Positions 22,600-35,107 of a stretch of DNA of 64,000 nt are shown here, piece after piece; within the stretch, counting starts at the first letter, position 1, and the number at the start of each line of letters is the position of its first letter. The notes below the pieces were generated by a model. It was given only the letters and a program-made list of their open reading frames with translations, did not search any database and was not told the DNA's origin. This DNA comes from Voacanga thouarsii (taxonomy: Eukaryota > Streptophyta > Magnoliopsida > Gentianales > Apocynaceae), in NCBI GenBank assembly GCA_026120185.1, contig JANUWF010002285.1:868001-932000 (forward strand), written 5' to 3'. The translations under genes were made by a program, and so were the position numbers.

Positions 22600-23040
22600 T
22601 TCTTCTTGTTATGTACTACCACCGATGGACTTCTATTCGTTTGTGTTTCTTGGTTTTCCTTTAGCATATACCTCCACTGCGCTAATTTCATTTCCTGTTC
22701 CATCATTTTCACCATGGATTTTCGCAATTAATTCCCCAGTTGGCATTCAGCATCTGACACAAAATAACATGGAGACAGTAATTTGTTCATTCCAAGTTCC
22801 ATGTAAAACCTTTATAGTTGTCCCAAGTCCACCGGCTAAATTTCTGTCATCACAGGTGCAACTCGCAACACCTACGGTCTGCAAGGTTTCATTTCAGTAT
22901 GTCATCTTAACCATGAATGTAAATCGTCCAGCTGTACCATAGATAATCTTTTCTACAATAACTTCACTTCAAGTCTGATAATTTCTCTCTACTTCCGGAG
23001 CTATTCTTCTTATCAGTTCTCATATAAACAATTCAGACTC
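22600..23040 (-). pseudogene. Coding-like minus frame, unidentified, several stops
   Basis: A minus frame across about 440 bases is open apart from several stops, mostly TGA. It has protein-like composition, for example CTCDDRNLAGGLGTTIKVLH and later MPTGELIAKIHGENDGTGN. The opposite strand also has a 115-residue frame (22595-22942), so the reading is ambiguous. No family recognised. Confidence 0.2.
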
Positions 23041-23755
23041 ACTTTGTATCAGCACGTCTCCACTTAATTAAGAGAGCTCATTCACTGGCCATATTTGTAA
23101 CTACTGAAAATTCAGTATTAAACCAGCAGGTATTTATAGAAACAACATGTTGGAAAATCATTTGTACTAAAGGAGTTAAAAGCAAGGGGCTTACAAAAGG
23201 CTATATTTCAACGTTTTTAAGGTAACGGAAAAATCACTTACGAAGCATTATTTTGAAGCAAAAGGGAACTCACTATTGGTGTACTGATTTTCCTTCGTCA
23301 ACGAGCTCTTCTCACGAATTCCACCTGAAATAGCTTGAGACCCAAAATCAAATTTCAGATTCTTCAGTTTCACCTTATCTTGCTCACGGTTTCTTTCTAT
23401 CTCCTTTCTTTGTGCTCTCGGTTTTCAGCCTCCCGAATTTCTCTTTCTTTTCTTCCCAACCGACCTCTCTTTCTTTCAGTTTCTACCTTTGCCGTTAGAT
23501 GAAAATGGAGTACTAAAGAAAATGGGGACAGTTTTAAGCTTTAGCAAATCACTAGAAATCAATAGAAAAGAGGGTCACGGAAAACTAACAAAATAAAATA
23601 ATGAGAGGTAAACTTGAGGAGCGGTGGGTGAAATGAATAAACAAAACATTGGCTAATGAAGGAAAGTTAGGCAGCTGCCATGAAAAACGAGTATCCGGTG
23701 GAACCAATATAATATAATTATATCTCCTCTCATGAATTCAATATTACATACAGAG

Positions 23756-23785
23756 TACTCCCTCCATCCCTATACGTTGTTAGAG
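23756..23785 (+). mobile_element. Stowaway/mariner-like MITE terminus
   Basis: TACTCCCTCCATCCC is the standard terminal sequence of plant Tc1/mariner-type Stowaway elements, including the TA target. The matching inverted end was not found within the next several hundred bases, so only one end is supported. Confidence 0.5.
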
Positions 23786-24775
23786 ACTACTTTTGTTATT
23801 TTAAATTATAAGTAGTTGGAGATTTTTCAAGAAGGTTTTGAAAATATTTTTACTTTTTATCTTTATTTATTATTCTTTTTCTCCCTCTTTCTCTCTCTTC
23901 TCTTCTTTTATTTTCAAGACGTTTATGGTTTTACTCCACATGGACCATTCAGAGGGAGGGTTGTTACAAAAGATACATACATTACAAGTATTACATTACA
24001 CCAAAACAATACATTACACTTTGATGCAACATTACAACAACACATTTCAATTTAGAATAGTAAATTAGAAACTTCTCAATTTTCAATATTTTTCTACAAA
24101 GGAATGCATTTATAATAATTTTGACATGAATACTCTTTTTGCATCATTTGCGTTTTTACATTGTGTCTTTTTTCTTTTTTTTTTCTTTCCTTTCTCACCA
24201 AATGTTATTTTTCCTCATAGGACATGCACTTTGCATTTCTATAGCCTTTTTTCTCCTCACTTCAATAGGTGCATTGAGCAATCTACCTCTTACTCCTACT
24301 TGCCTTTCCATTGGAGAACAAATATAAATAAATAAAAATATGTATAATATAATATAACAAAAGAATAAATAAATAAATAATCGGGGATGCCATGAAATTA
24401 GAGATAAGTCAACAATCCACACTCTAAATTTCATCACAATGTCTTCATCAATTCTCAAAGAATCAAACTTCACAACATTTTCAAATACATAAATAATATT
24501 AACTTATTTCTCACAACTTAGCCTATGTCATGCCTAATATATAAGTGTACATAAAATTAACTCATCAAGAAAGGTTTTAAAAAAATTCCCAAGCAAAAAG
24601 ATAAATAGTAGGACCATCAAACTAACACATATTAACATAGAAGTTAAAAAAGTATTGGAGAAAAAAAAAGCAGAAGTCGAAAAAAAATTAGCACAAATAT
24701 TCACCAAAATATTAGCCCAAAATATTAGAAGATGCCAGGGATAATTAATAAAAGCTTAAAAAGAATATTACTCAA

Positions 24776-24816
24776 CCCCTCCCCTACACTTAATTAGATA
24801 ATATCCTCATTTGCCA
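24776..24816 (-). other. Second polypurine-like module in G3
   Basis: The minus strand reads GCAAATGAGGATATTATC, then TAATTAAGTGTAGGGGAG. It is a mutated but clear copy of the module at 8781, 44757 and 59597. Confidence 0.6.
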
Positions 24817-25634
24817 CAAATTAAACAATAATAGCATATCCAATAAGATGAGAAGAAATACAAGGGAGGAGAAGGATAAGCAATATTCCCCAAGTTTCTT
24901 TAAGCACAATATGCCATAGAATGGAGAAGAAATGGAAGGCTGTCAAAAAGAAGAAAATCTTCAATCCTGCAAAAATAAAGACAAATATAACAGCATGACA
25001 AGGCTAAAGAGATAGTAATAACAAGAATACAAACAAAATAATGAACAAAGAAAATAGTTCAAAAACAAGGACAAATAAAAAAGATACAAGGAGTTGTTAC
25101 AAACATACATTAGTATCAATACTAATAATGACACAAACCAACATTTACTAAAATATATATACAAATATTATTAACAAAACATAAAATCAACTAACATAAA
25201 CAATACCAAAACATATATTAGTACTAAGAACTATACTAATACCAATACAACAATGCCAAAAAATAAATGAACAAACTAACATTTTCACTAGAGGAACACT
25301 AAATCAATATATTTATATATGCTAATATACCATTATCAGTACTTAACCTATATACACAATAGAACTCCAATATACAAAGCACTGGAACTATTATGTATAC
25401 CAAGGGTCAACAAAAGATTACCACCACAACATTCACCAATCAATTAGTACTACAACTTCCAAATAACACAACAAAGTCTCCCAAACAACCAACATTTAAC
25501 CTTAATAGTACAAGAATACCAAAACGTAACAAAATCCCCAAACAAAAATCAATAGTCCACAAAAACAGAACACCAACTATAGAAACCAATCAACTCCTCA
25601 ACACATTAACCACCGCTACAATCTATTTCTAACC

Positions 25635-25636
<2 letters not shown>

Positions 25637-25676
<40 letters not shown>
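25637..25676. repeat. (CA)20 microsatellite
   Basis: A perfect 40-base dinucleotide run inside the A/C-rich G3 internal region. Confidence 0.97.
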
Positions 25677-25677
<1 letters not shown>

Positions 25678-26102
25678 TACAACAACAACAAAAATTTATC
25701 AATACAAGGCTAAAAGAAAAACTCAACAACAACAACAACAAGGATTACAGAACAAACTATCCAACATTAACCAAAATTTCAAAATATCCAACACCACTAT
25801 AGCTATTGCCCTAACAAAACTATTGATTCCACAATAAATTCTCCACAATTAATAACAATTTACAACAACACTTTTATCCTACAAGCACTAATACAAGAAC
25901 AAAAACTAAATCAATAGAATCCAATATATGTATACACAATTACAACAAAACATCATTTAACAATATAAAAAATAATAATACAACAAAATACAAATGATGG
26001 TTAGTATTAAGTAAAAAAATATATAAACAAGTATTTACATAAAGTAATATTCACAAATCTGTACATGTCTAAATTAACAAGACTCAAGGTCGTCATGATA
26101 TT

Positions 26103-26123
26103 GCCAATCCCTGGTAATGGCCA
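26103..26123 (-). other. G3 primer-binding site, degenerate tRNA-Asp type
   Basis: The minus strand reads TGGCCATTACCAGGGATT just after the LTR edge, a mutated form of the G1 site. A CATGATATTG block beside it is shared with G1 at 10411-10420. Confidence 0.65.
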
Positions 26124-26129
26124 AAAACT

Positions 26130-26520
26130 TAATGCGTGTTCTTTAGTGTTAGAAATAGTGTCAACAAAAGCCACAAATAATCAAGTTTTAATTAAAATGA
26201 AAGACACTAAAACTATACAATTAGGTAAGTATACTCATCGTATAGTATAAGGAATAACAAGTATCAAATACATGAGAACTTACCAATTACCACTATTTTG
26301 TTCTAATCTTATTATCTAGCCAAAAATAAACATGTGAAGTACAAATAATTATGCTACACTAGGAGACCAATTACATTTGACATTAGAATAAGTCACAAGC
26401 TCAACAATGAATTATAAAGAGAAAAAGGCCATGTAACAAAGAGAATTCCCACATTAAACACCTCAAAGATAAGTACCTCTTGGATCCATAAATCTCAATT
26501 CTAGGTACCAGTGTGAGTCA

Positions 26521-26552
<32 letters not shown>

Positions 26553-27336
26553 GCGCGCGTTATGAGACACCTAATCCCTAAGTTGATTAATTGGTATCTC
26601 TCCCTAATTAACCAAACCTACGGAGGCATTAAACACCGTTCACATTCCCAAATAATCTAGAAGCCACAAAACCCTATCTCTATGTAATTTGTTGAATTTA
26701 TTGGTTATTGGTCCTAATCCACAATGTCCCTCTCAGGTTAATTAAAGAGGACAAATATTATATTAGTCAAGTGGGTGTTCAAACCTTAACTCCATCTCTT
26801 GAAATCATTAAGTTAGAACAAATAATTGAAAAAAAAAAATCATTAAAACCCAACTCAACCAAAATAACAATAAACAAAAATAACCAAATACTATAGAATA
26901 AAAACCATATATTTAAGTAAAACACATCAACCCAAAGCATACAATAGGGTACAACCCTTCATTACAATTAAAAATCAATGTTTAGCACAAAAATTGCAAA
27001 GTAAGATAACAAAGAAAAGGTAAGGAAATACTCATAGACAAGCTATTTTCTTTCTTTTTCTTGAGATTTCCTCGCAATCCTCATTTTTTCTTCCTTGAGT
27101 CTTCAAGATCCTCCTTCACTTCTTATGCACAAGCTTGTTCTTCTTGGGGTTCTTGGAGAAAACCCAAGTCCATGACAAGTGTTTTGAGGCTATAAAGGGA
27201 TATTTGTAGCCAAAATAGTGAGTGCTATAAAAAAGAGCCGCAATAGGATTTTTTTTTTTTCTGCAAGAAGGCACCCTAGGGAAGTTCCTTGGGCTTCCAG
27301 GTTGTCTAGTGAATGGACAGCCAAAGGAGGTTCTAC
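26130..27336 (-). repeat. G3 5' LTR, first part
   Basis: Starts TAATGCGTGTTC (from TGATGCG) and contains the AAGTATACTCATCGTATAGT block shared with the G2 LTRs at 40797 and 46378. It also contains a (TC)14 run passing into GCGCGCG at 26525-26559. It is interrupted at 27337 by copia X, with TSD TCTAC at 27332-27336 against TCCAC at 52503-52507, and resumes to end at 52783. Confidence 0.75.
26525..26559. repeat. (TC)14 followed by (CG)4
   Basis: A compound microsatellite, pure CT then alternating CG, within the G3 LTR. The alternating CG part could adopt left-handed DNA (inference). Confidence 0.9.
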
Positions 27337-29218
27337 TATTAGGTTGTATGCCCTCTTAGACTAGGTTTCTGAGGTAATTTTGTTTTGTATTAATAAAAGT
27401 TTTATTCTCAGAAATTGTTTGTGAATTTTTTCATTAAATTTTGTGCACATTTTTGCTGGAAAAGACCCATTGTGTTTAAGCAAATGGTTCATGTGAATAG
27501 AGGTCTTTCATAGTAAGATATGGACCATGGGTTACTTGTCACATAAACCATCATTCTAAACTGAATGATGAGAATGGAAATCTCATCATGGTAAAGTTAT
27601 TGAGTTATGAATTCTAAATGTGGAATGATTTACTTTTAGCCAATAAGTAGTTTTCTTATTTTATAACACAAGCATATCTTAGATATGTAGAATTGGACCT
27701 GTAGTAATAGTTTCTAAAAGTATTATATGGTAGAAACCTAGACAACTACTACTATAGCATGGACTTATACTCTACAACTTGAGTATGAGTTGGTGGTTTG
27801 ACAAAGTTGGAAGTGTATGCTTTGATATACAATAGTGAGGTTCTATTGTACGACTAATATACTTGTATGTTGGGTATATGTGACTAGTTAGTTAAGACAG
27901 GCTTGTACAAGATAGCTTCTATTCTATGTAGCCTCTTGTGATTGTTCGAATAATCTAAATATCCAGGGTCCTAGGGAATATAGCTTGGATGTTTGCTTTA
28001 GGGTAGTTCCCTTAGAAAGTGAAAACATTTTAAGAAGTCGTGAATTATTGGACTAGAAGTCTAAGGATGATAGATATCTTTTAGAGAGGTGTTAGTACAC
28101 TTCTTCCTTTCTAAATGAATGGCGATGTGTAGAGGGATATTTTAGTCATTATACCTGTAGGTCAGAGACATTGCTAATGCAACATCATCCTTGGGATTGA
28201 TATTTTCTTATGGTGATATTAGGAACTATTTAAAATACAAAATATAGCTATTTATATAGTTGAAGTATTTTAGTCATTTTAGTAGCTAAGGTGATATCTT
28301 TTTTTGGTCATCGGAATAACCCATAAGTCTTAATTATTTTTGTGTTGAGAAATTGGTCTCGGTTAAAGAGGATTTTATTTTATTCAAGAAGTTTAATTCA
28401 TTATTAGATTGGAATAAAATAAAAGGTAGAGAGAAATTAAATTAAATTTATTGCCTAGTTTAATTGGTTAATTAATTATTCAAGGCCTGAGCCCAGATTG
28501 AATAATTGGAAAAATTAACTTGGGCCTAAACTAGATAAAAAGGCTTGAATAATTATCTTGGTCTATTTGGACTCATTAATTATTTATTGGGGTATTTTGA
28601 TAAGATTGAAAAATAAATAATTAGGTATGTTATTTATGGGCACATTGAGTCTAAGGAAAATAATAAAAATATTTTATGGCCCAATAGTCTTGCCCAAAGG
28701 TTTTTTTTTTTTATTCACAGAACAAAAGAGTTTAGGACTAGCTAAACGTCTTCTGTTAATAACATCCAGATGATTTTAGAATATTGGAATCTCAGTAGTC
28801 TTGTTATCAAATAAGCCGTGTGTATTTTGTATATAAAAACGTGAATGAAAAAAACTACTCTAGTGTAATTTCTCTTTTGATCACTTCTCTTCTTGACACT
28901 GCTAATTTGATAGCAAAGGGTCAAGGAGCACAAGACTATCTTTTTACTTGAATTGTTCTCACCAGCAAGTTTTAGGCTGAGGAATATTTTGAGAACTAGA
29001 AAACCTCGGCGTTCACGCAAGTAAGAAGAAGTAGATGGCTAGCGGGCATTGATCCAGAAGTTTTAACAAGTAGAGGTAAAGACGTTCCTATTGTTCAGTC
29101 GTCTTCCTTAGCACCAAAGAAACCATTCAAGCACAGAGGTAAACTCATAAAAATCTTCCGCTGTGTTTTCCTGCTTCTTTGTTTTTTGATTATGCATGCT
29201 TTGCATTTTTAAGCTTCA
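27337..29218 (+). repeat. X 5' LTR
   Basis: Starts TATTAGGTTGTATGCCCTC, a drifted TGTTGGG start, and ends AAGCTTCA. It matches the X 3' LTR (49743-52502) more closely than the Y or N1 LTRs, for example GAGGTAATNTTGTTTT after the start. This marks a separate subfamily of A LTRs. The frame at 28742-29020 recurs at 52068-52304 for the same reason. Confidence 0.85.
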
Positions 29219-29913
29219 ATTGGTATTAGAACATGAAGTTTAAATGGCTTAGGAGGCATGCTAGTCTAATAAAAATGGCTAGATAATTGTTTCTGTGATC
29301 CTTCATTTTTTTTTTTGTTTGTGATAGATTTTTGTGAGACTCGTGGTTGAGGTTTAGGATCCTCTGTAATAGTTGATGATTATGTAAGCCTGATTTAAAA
29401 GGCATAGGCGAATGTTGTTTTTATTTTGGTTCATTTTGGTTGAAATTTGTAATAAAAAATGTTGCCTGTGAGATCGTGGAAGAAAGATTGCAGAAGGCGT
29501 CTGTAGTGAAAATTGCAGAAAAAACTGTAGCAATCGAGCCGCTGAACTGTGCAGTAGGGCAGCGACTCAGTGAGTCACCAGCCGAGGTGGCACCCAGGCC
29601 AAGCCGCGGCCTGTCTCGAGCCTTCCCTCAGCTCGGTGCATTTTGTACTAATCCTGGGAAGGCTCAAGTGCATCCTTCCCAGGCTTTGGTCACAATAGTG
29701 ACCTAGGTCGCGGGCAGGTGTGAGCGCGGTTGCGGGTGTAGGTGCATTGTCCACGGGCCATGATCCGGTGTGGTGGGTGCGCAAGACCAAGGGATTATTT
29801 ATTAATTATTTTTTTCTTTTTTCCCTTATAATTTTAGCACAATTTCTTTTTCATTTTGGGTCCTATACCAGGTGAACTTATTATTTTTGCAATAGTTAAT
29901 CCTAAAATATTTT
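29219..29913 (+). other. X primer site and first part of leader
   Basis: TGGTATTAGAACATG at 29221 resembles the initiator tRNA-Met primer site. The leader follows and holds an unusually GC-rich island at 29575-29780 (CCAAGCCGCGGCCTG), in which frames appear on both strands (29440-29706 and 29575-29790) with no known domain. It is cut by Y at 29914. Confidence 0.7.
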
Positions 29914-30733
29914 TGTTGGGAAATATGCCCTCTTAGACTAGGTTTCTGATGTGAACAACGAATGTTTTAATAAAAGAATTTATTCTTAGAAATTGTTTGT
30001 GAATTTACATTTTATTTATGCACAATTACGTTTGGAAAAGACCCATTGTGTTTAAGTAAGTGGTCCATGTGAATGGTGGTCTTTCACAGTAAGGTATGGA
30101 TTACGTGTTACTTAACACATAAATATTTGTTCTTAACTGATTGATGAGAATGGAAATCTCATCATATCTAGGTTATTATGTTATGAAGTCCAAATGGGGA
30201 ATGGCTTAACTTTAGCCAGTGAGTAGTCCACTCACTTCATGACATAAGCATATTTCGAATACGTAGAACATGACTTGTAGTAGTGGTTTCCTAAAGTACT
30301 ATATGGTAGAAACCGAGACTATTATTGCTATAGCATGGACTAGTACTTTATGACTTGAGTATGAGTTGGTGGTCTGACGAAGTTGGAAGCATGTATTTTG
30401 ATATGCTTTAGTTGAGGTTCTATCGTAAGACCAATATTCTTGCATATTGGGTATATGTGACTAGTAAGTTAAGACAAACTTGTATAAGATAGTTTCTATA
30501 CTATATCGCCCTTTGTGGTTGTCTGAATGATCTAAATATCCAAGGCCCTGGGAAACATGACTTGGATGTTTACTTTAGGGTAGCTCCTTTAGAAAGCGGA
30601 AACAATCCAGGAAGTCGTGGATCATTGGACTAGAAGCCTAAGGATGGTAGATGTCATTTAGAGAGGTGTTAGTACATTTCTTCCTCTCTAATGCACGATG
30701 ATGTATAGAGGGGTATTTTAGTCATATCTTCTA
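29914..30733 (+). repeat. Y 5' LTR, truncated
   Basis: TGTTGGGAAATATGCCCTC start. Collinear with 36060-36868 of the 3' LTR, then ends at GGGTATTTTAGTCAT where integrase sequence begins. Confidence 0.88.
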
Positions 30734-30734
30734 G

Positions 30735-30825
30735 TGTCTTTTTGGGGATATGCCCTAGAAATAATGGCATACATTCTGAACTTGGTGCCTTCCAAGTCAG
30801 TACCTAGGGCTCTCTATGAGATGTG
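30735..30825 (+). pseudogene. pol: copia integrase C-terminal part (Y), start of pol fragment
   Basis: Translates to WGYALEIMAYILNLVPSK and then YEM, the standard copia stretch downstream of the integrase catalytic core. It is cut at the codon for the following Trp by solo LTR B1 and continues at 32343. The upstream integrase core is absent because of the deletion that fused it to the LTR. Confidence 0.85.
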
Positions 30826-32342
30826 TGTTGGGTGCCCTAGAGTCAATTTGTATTTATACTATTGTCATTATTTTTTATATAATATGAGGTTTTTCTTTCC
30901 ATGAATAGTGAGTTTTATTTTGTTGGTCATCAAGTACGTGACTTGATAGTAAAACCCTATAATGAATACAATGATTATTCTAAAACTGTCCCTGATCGAT
31001 TATTATTATTGGAATAATAATAAATTAAGATTAGTATGTTTGTGACTTGATGGCTATGTTTTACTGGTCATGGATATTTGTGATATTGAGTCAAGACATA
31101 AATAAATGTTAGAGAACATTGTATTGGACGTGAGAGTACTTCATGGAATATGTCATAAGTACTTTCTAGCCATAATAATAGTGAAAGTCCTTCGACCTAA
31201 ATTCATCATAGTTTCCTACTTGATAAATTCTATATTTTGACATTGTCTAAAGTTGTCTTTAACCAGATAATAAATTAGACTACTGTTGGATATAGAATAA
31301 ATCAAGGAGAGGAATATGATTGATTGTGAAGGAATTTGTCCCTCTTAGTTATGGGAGAGATATCTATGGGCCCCTTGATAAGTTAGACTGTTAAAAATGC
31401 ATGGCCGTGCTCAAATATATCAATCTAAGATATTGATATCATTTGTTTGAACAGTCTACTATGAAATCAAGAAATAATTGATTAAGCTTAATAAGGATGA
31501 CATGCTCCGTGCCTTATGCTTAATCTGGATATTGTGTGACAAAAGGACTAAATATAAAATTATGGTTTGGTTCAAAGAGATCACCGATCTTCATTTAACC
31601 TGGATAGTTATAATATTTTGTTAGAAATCGCTTATAACTTGTGGGCCATTTAAATATGATTTAGGTACACTGCCAGTGTTAAATGAACCTATAGGGTCAC
31701 ACAATAAGCGAACTTGTTAGGTTATTTTTTATGGTAATCAGGTTCGATGAATCTGGAAATATGTCTAAGTTAATCGTACTTAGAAAATTTACCAGATACA
31801 ATGAATCTGGAAATATGTCCACATTCGATGTATCTGGATGATGTCTAGATTATAAGAATCTGACTCGGTAAATTAATTAGTTAAATTACCGAGATAATGA
31901 CAGAATTTTATCATATCAGTTTAAATTTAATTTGAATTTAAATTAGAATATGATAAGATATTATTAGGGTTAGACTCTAAGAGGTTTGGGGGCTTTTAAG
32001 AAAACCCTAGCCGTCTTTTCAATAGTCCAATTTTTTTCTCGGTTGAGAACATTCATGCCATTCTCTACCAGAAAAGAAAAAAAAAATCTCTCAAACCCTA
32101 GGCGCTAGCACTCTCCGGGTATCGAGTGAGTTCGCGGTGTGTATCCGATAGAGGACGTTCGCATACTGCAGCGTCTGGTGATTGTTCGGGTTGAACGTAC
32201 AACAGCGCAACCAGAATCGAAGGATTTCGATTACAGCAACCAGAGGTAATTCTTAAACCTTAGATCATCTTAATCGTTTACTTGGGTCCTCGGGAGGGAT
32301 TCGTGGATGTTTTCCGCATTTAGGAGTTCACGAATTCTAACA
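30826..32342 (+). mobile_element. B1: solo LTR of copia family B
   Basis: TGTTGGGTGCCCTAGAGTC start and ATTCTAACA end, 1,517 bases, with the perfect TSD ATGTG at 30821-30825 and 32343-32347. It is collinear with B2 (41558-43082). No internal region is present, so unequal or intra-element LTR recombination removed it. Starts of this kind (GCCCTAGAG) resemble BARE/Angela-type copia LTRs. Confidence 0.93.
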
Positions 32343-33393
32343 ATGTGGACTGGGCATAAGCCAAGTTTGAATTATCTCAGGATATGGGTTGTCCAATTTA
32401 TGTACTGGTCAAGGGAGATACGTTGGAACCAAGATCAAAATTATGCTATTTTGTTGGGTATCCAAAAGGGACAAATGGTGGTTATTTTTATCATCCTAAG
32501 GAGCAGAAAGTACTGGTTAGTACCATTGTTAGATACTTAGAGAATGATCAAAGTACTTTCACTAAAGGTTTAACTAAGTTGGAATTTAAGTAGAAGTTAA
32601 ATTCAAAATCAACTTCTTCTGACCTGATTGTGGAACAAGAAGAGGCACAACCTCAAGAGCCTATACAAATGGAGCCTCGTCGTAGTGGGAGAGTGTCTAG
32701 GGTTCCAGAGAGGTGGACTGGAGAAGCTTTCGAGCTAGTCTCTGACCATCAGAAACAAGACCCCACTAGATACGAGGAGGCTATTGCTGATGTCGATGCA
32801 AATCTATAGCAGGAAGCAATGAAAGCCGAAATTGAGTCTATGTACTTCAATCAGATTTAGGATCTTGTAGCTTCACCTGAAGAGATAAAACCCATTGGGT
32901 ATAAGTGGGTATACAAGAGAAAGAGGGGAGCGGATGGGAAGGTGGAAACCTTCAAAGCTAGGTTTGTGGCGAAAAGGTATACTTAGAAGGAGGGAATCGA
33001 TTATAAGGAAACCTTTTTCCCAGTAGCCATGCTTAAGTCCATCCGTATCCTCCTTGCCATCGCATGTCATTATGATTACGAGATATCACAGATTGATGTC
33101 AAGACAACATTTTTAAATGGCCATCTTAGCGAAGACATCTATATATCCCAACTGGAAGTCTTCATTGCTAGAGGCCAAGAACATATGGTTTGCAAGCTTA
33201 AGAAGTCCATTTATGGACTTAAGCAAGTATCAAGAGCATTGAACATTCGTTTTGATGAGACTGTAATGTCTTACAGTTTTATTCAAAACAAGGATGAACC
33301 ATGCCTGTATAGGAAACTTGAAGGCATTAATGTGGTTTTTCTTGTCTTGTATGTGGATGGCATTTTACTCATTGGAAATGATATAGGGGCATT
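32343..33393 (+). pseudogene. pol: copia pol (Y): connection domain and reverse transcriptase
   Basis: Starts MWTGHKPSLNYLRIW, with a one-base loss just after, then GCPIYVLVKGDTLEPRSKLC, the RRSGRVSRVPERW linker and the reverse transcriptase ([41 protein letters not shown]). Several TAG stops interrupt it. The catalytic YVDD box is YVDG at 33350-33361, so the second metal-binding Asp is lost. The frame is open from 33029 to 33393, where solo LTR C1 has inserted. Confidence 0.9.
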
Positions 33394-35107
33394 TGTTGGG
33401 TATCTTACGCATATCATATATGGCGCAGTGGAAGAATAAGAACGAGATACCATCATAGGATCCACATATGTGTGGAAAACAAGACATAAAGAGAACAAAT
33501 GTAACAACTTTTTACCTTTCTTTGATTGTGTGGAAAACAAAAATTTACTTCTTCAAGTCCAGGCGTGATCCAGCAATCCTCTTGATCAAACAGCACGAGA
33601 GTTGAACGTCCAACCACTATGATCATAGTGTGTGATTATCTCTAATAGAAATTCACACAGAGGATCGCTCTCAAGCACCAAGATATTTATGTACTAGCAT
33701 AAACCAAAGTGGCGGCTAGGGTTCTTCTTGTTTTTCAGCAAAAACGAGAGAGACAGAAGAAGGTTCGAAGTTGTTGTTTCATGAATCACCCCCACCCTTA
33801 GGGTTTCGTGCATATCCCTTATATGTCACTAAAATAACTGAAAACTAAGAATTCTAAAACAATTAGAATTCCCTAATTGTAATTGGAAATATCAAGTTCT
33901 CACAATTATAATTTGGCCCATAAATTATAACTAATTATAATTTGGCCATAACTTCTCTTTCTCGCAATTAACCCCACTATGTTATCAAATAACATCTTGA
34001 GTATATAATCCTTTATTGTGTGTGACCTATTAGGTTTCCCGGTCAATTAGTAGTGAACATAAATTAATCTAAACGTCTTTGAGATTAATAATTCATAATT
34101 AATTAGAATTAAGCATATTAATTCTAATTAGGATTGGTTTATTAATTCATCAATTAATAAACCTATATTCCTAGATTATAAGCGGTATCTAGCAACACAT
34201 CATGACCACCTAAGAGTCCAGGAAGTCAAGTGGCTTGACATGAACCTTTCAATAACAAACTATAATTAACTCCTTTCACCATACAATATCTCATTCGGTT
34301 TGAAGTACGAAATTAGTGCCAACTCTCTCCAGAATATATTAATTCTGGCCCGAATATAATAGTACTTGTACCAGGAACCCACTACTTTAGATGTGTATCA
34401 TTTGGAACTGTTTCCAATACATAGTCGCCTTGGCCAAGGACTTCTCAAGTAGTAATTCCTACAAGTAGCCGTAAGATATTCGCCCCTACTATTAGGAGTG
34501 GTGAATCTTTTATTGATCCTCTCAACTACTTTCGTTTACCTCACAATGTACCTATTATCCATCCTATAGGCGGCCCTCGATCTGGCTCCAGAGATTAGAA
34601 TCAAAGCACAATGCTCAGTAAACAAAGTACCTTAGAGATCTCAAGTCTAAGGATACTTGCACGTTTGCTATAAAGAGATTATATCACTGGCACTAAATAG
34701 TTATCCATGTGATTATCTCATAGCTAGGTCATCCAATGTACTTGTTCTATTAACAAGCATCCATGTGTTAACTTTGAGTATTTCAATACTCACAGATATG
34801 AGAACCACTGCCTAATCAAATCAGGAAGTCTAACATATGCTAGTTTTAATGCATTAATGATGTCCTGTCTCATTAATACTATGACTAGGGACTATTTAAG
34901 TACTAACACTATGCAGTGTAGTAGGAATCTCATAATATGATCTCTATCATGATTTCCTTAACACAATGTTGTACTAGGGACTTTATCTAACAGTTATATT
35001 ACATAAAAGTAACCAAAAGAAACTGTAATATAAATAATCCATTTTATTAAAATAAAATGTGTCATATACAACGTATAAGTGATTGCCTCTTGGGCATAAC
35101 ACTAACA
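33394..35107 (-). mobile_element. C1: solo LTR of copia family C
   Basis: 1,714 bases with TGTTAGTGTTATGCCC at the minus-strand start (35107) and GATACCCAACA at the end. It is collinear with C2 at 61410-63160 in opposite orientation. Flanks GCATT (33389-33393) and ACATT (35108-35112) are a one-mismatch TSD, and reverse transcriptase reads across the gap. The short (GA) run in place of the long CT run of C2 is a length difference only. Confidence 0.9.

Larger units (their letters stand above)
21326..23968 (-). mobile_element. S-A: second part, poorly resolved
   Basis: The segment between the S-B end and a degenerate S-type start. On the minus strand TGTAACAACCCTCCC begins at 23968, and the flank AAAGA nearly matches AAAGG before 2468. 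I therefore assign this stretch to S-A. It contains two short coding-like tracts (21530-21735 and 22600-23040) and a Stowaway-like end at 23756. None of the predicted small frames has a known domain. Confidence 0.35.
23969..26129 (-). mobile_element. G3 internal region, right part
   Basis: The text at 24395-24480 (TCATCAATTCTCAAAGAATC and around) matches G1 at 8375-8430, and the second polypurine-like module is at 24776. This shows the G3 internal region resuming after the S nest. The part from 24960 to 26080 is A/C-rich with CAA repeats and no domain. The short frames at 24961-25164, 25393-25632 and 26065-26250 are low-complexity readings. No gag or pol is visible. Confidence 0.65.
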
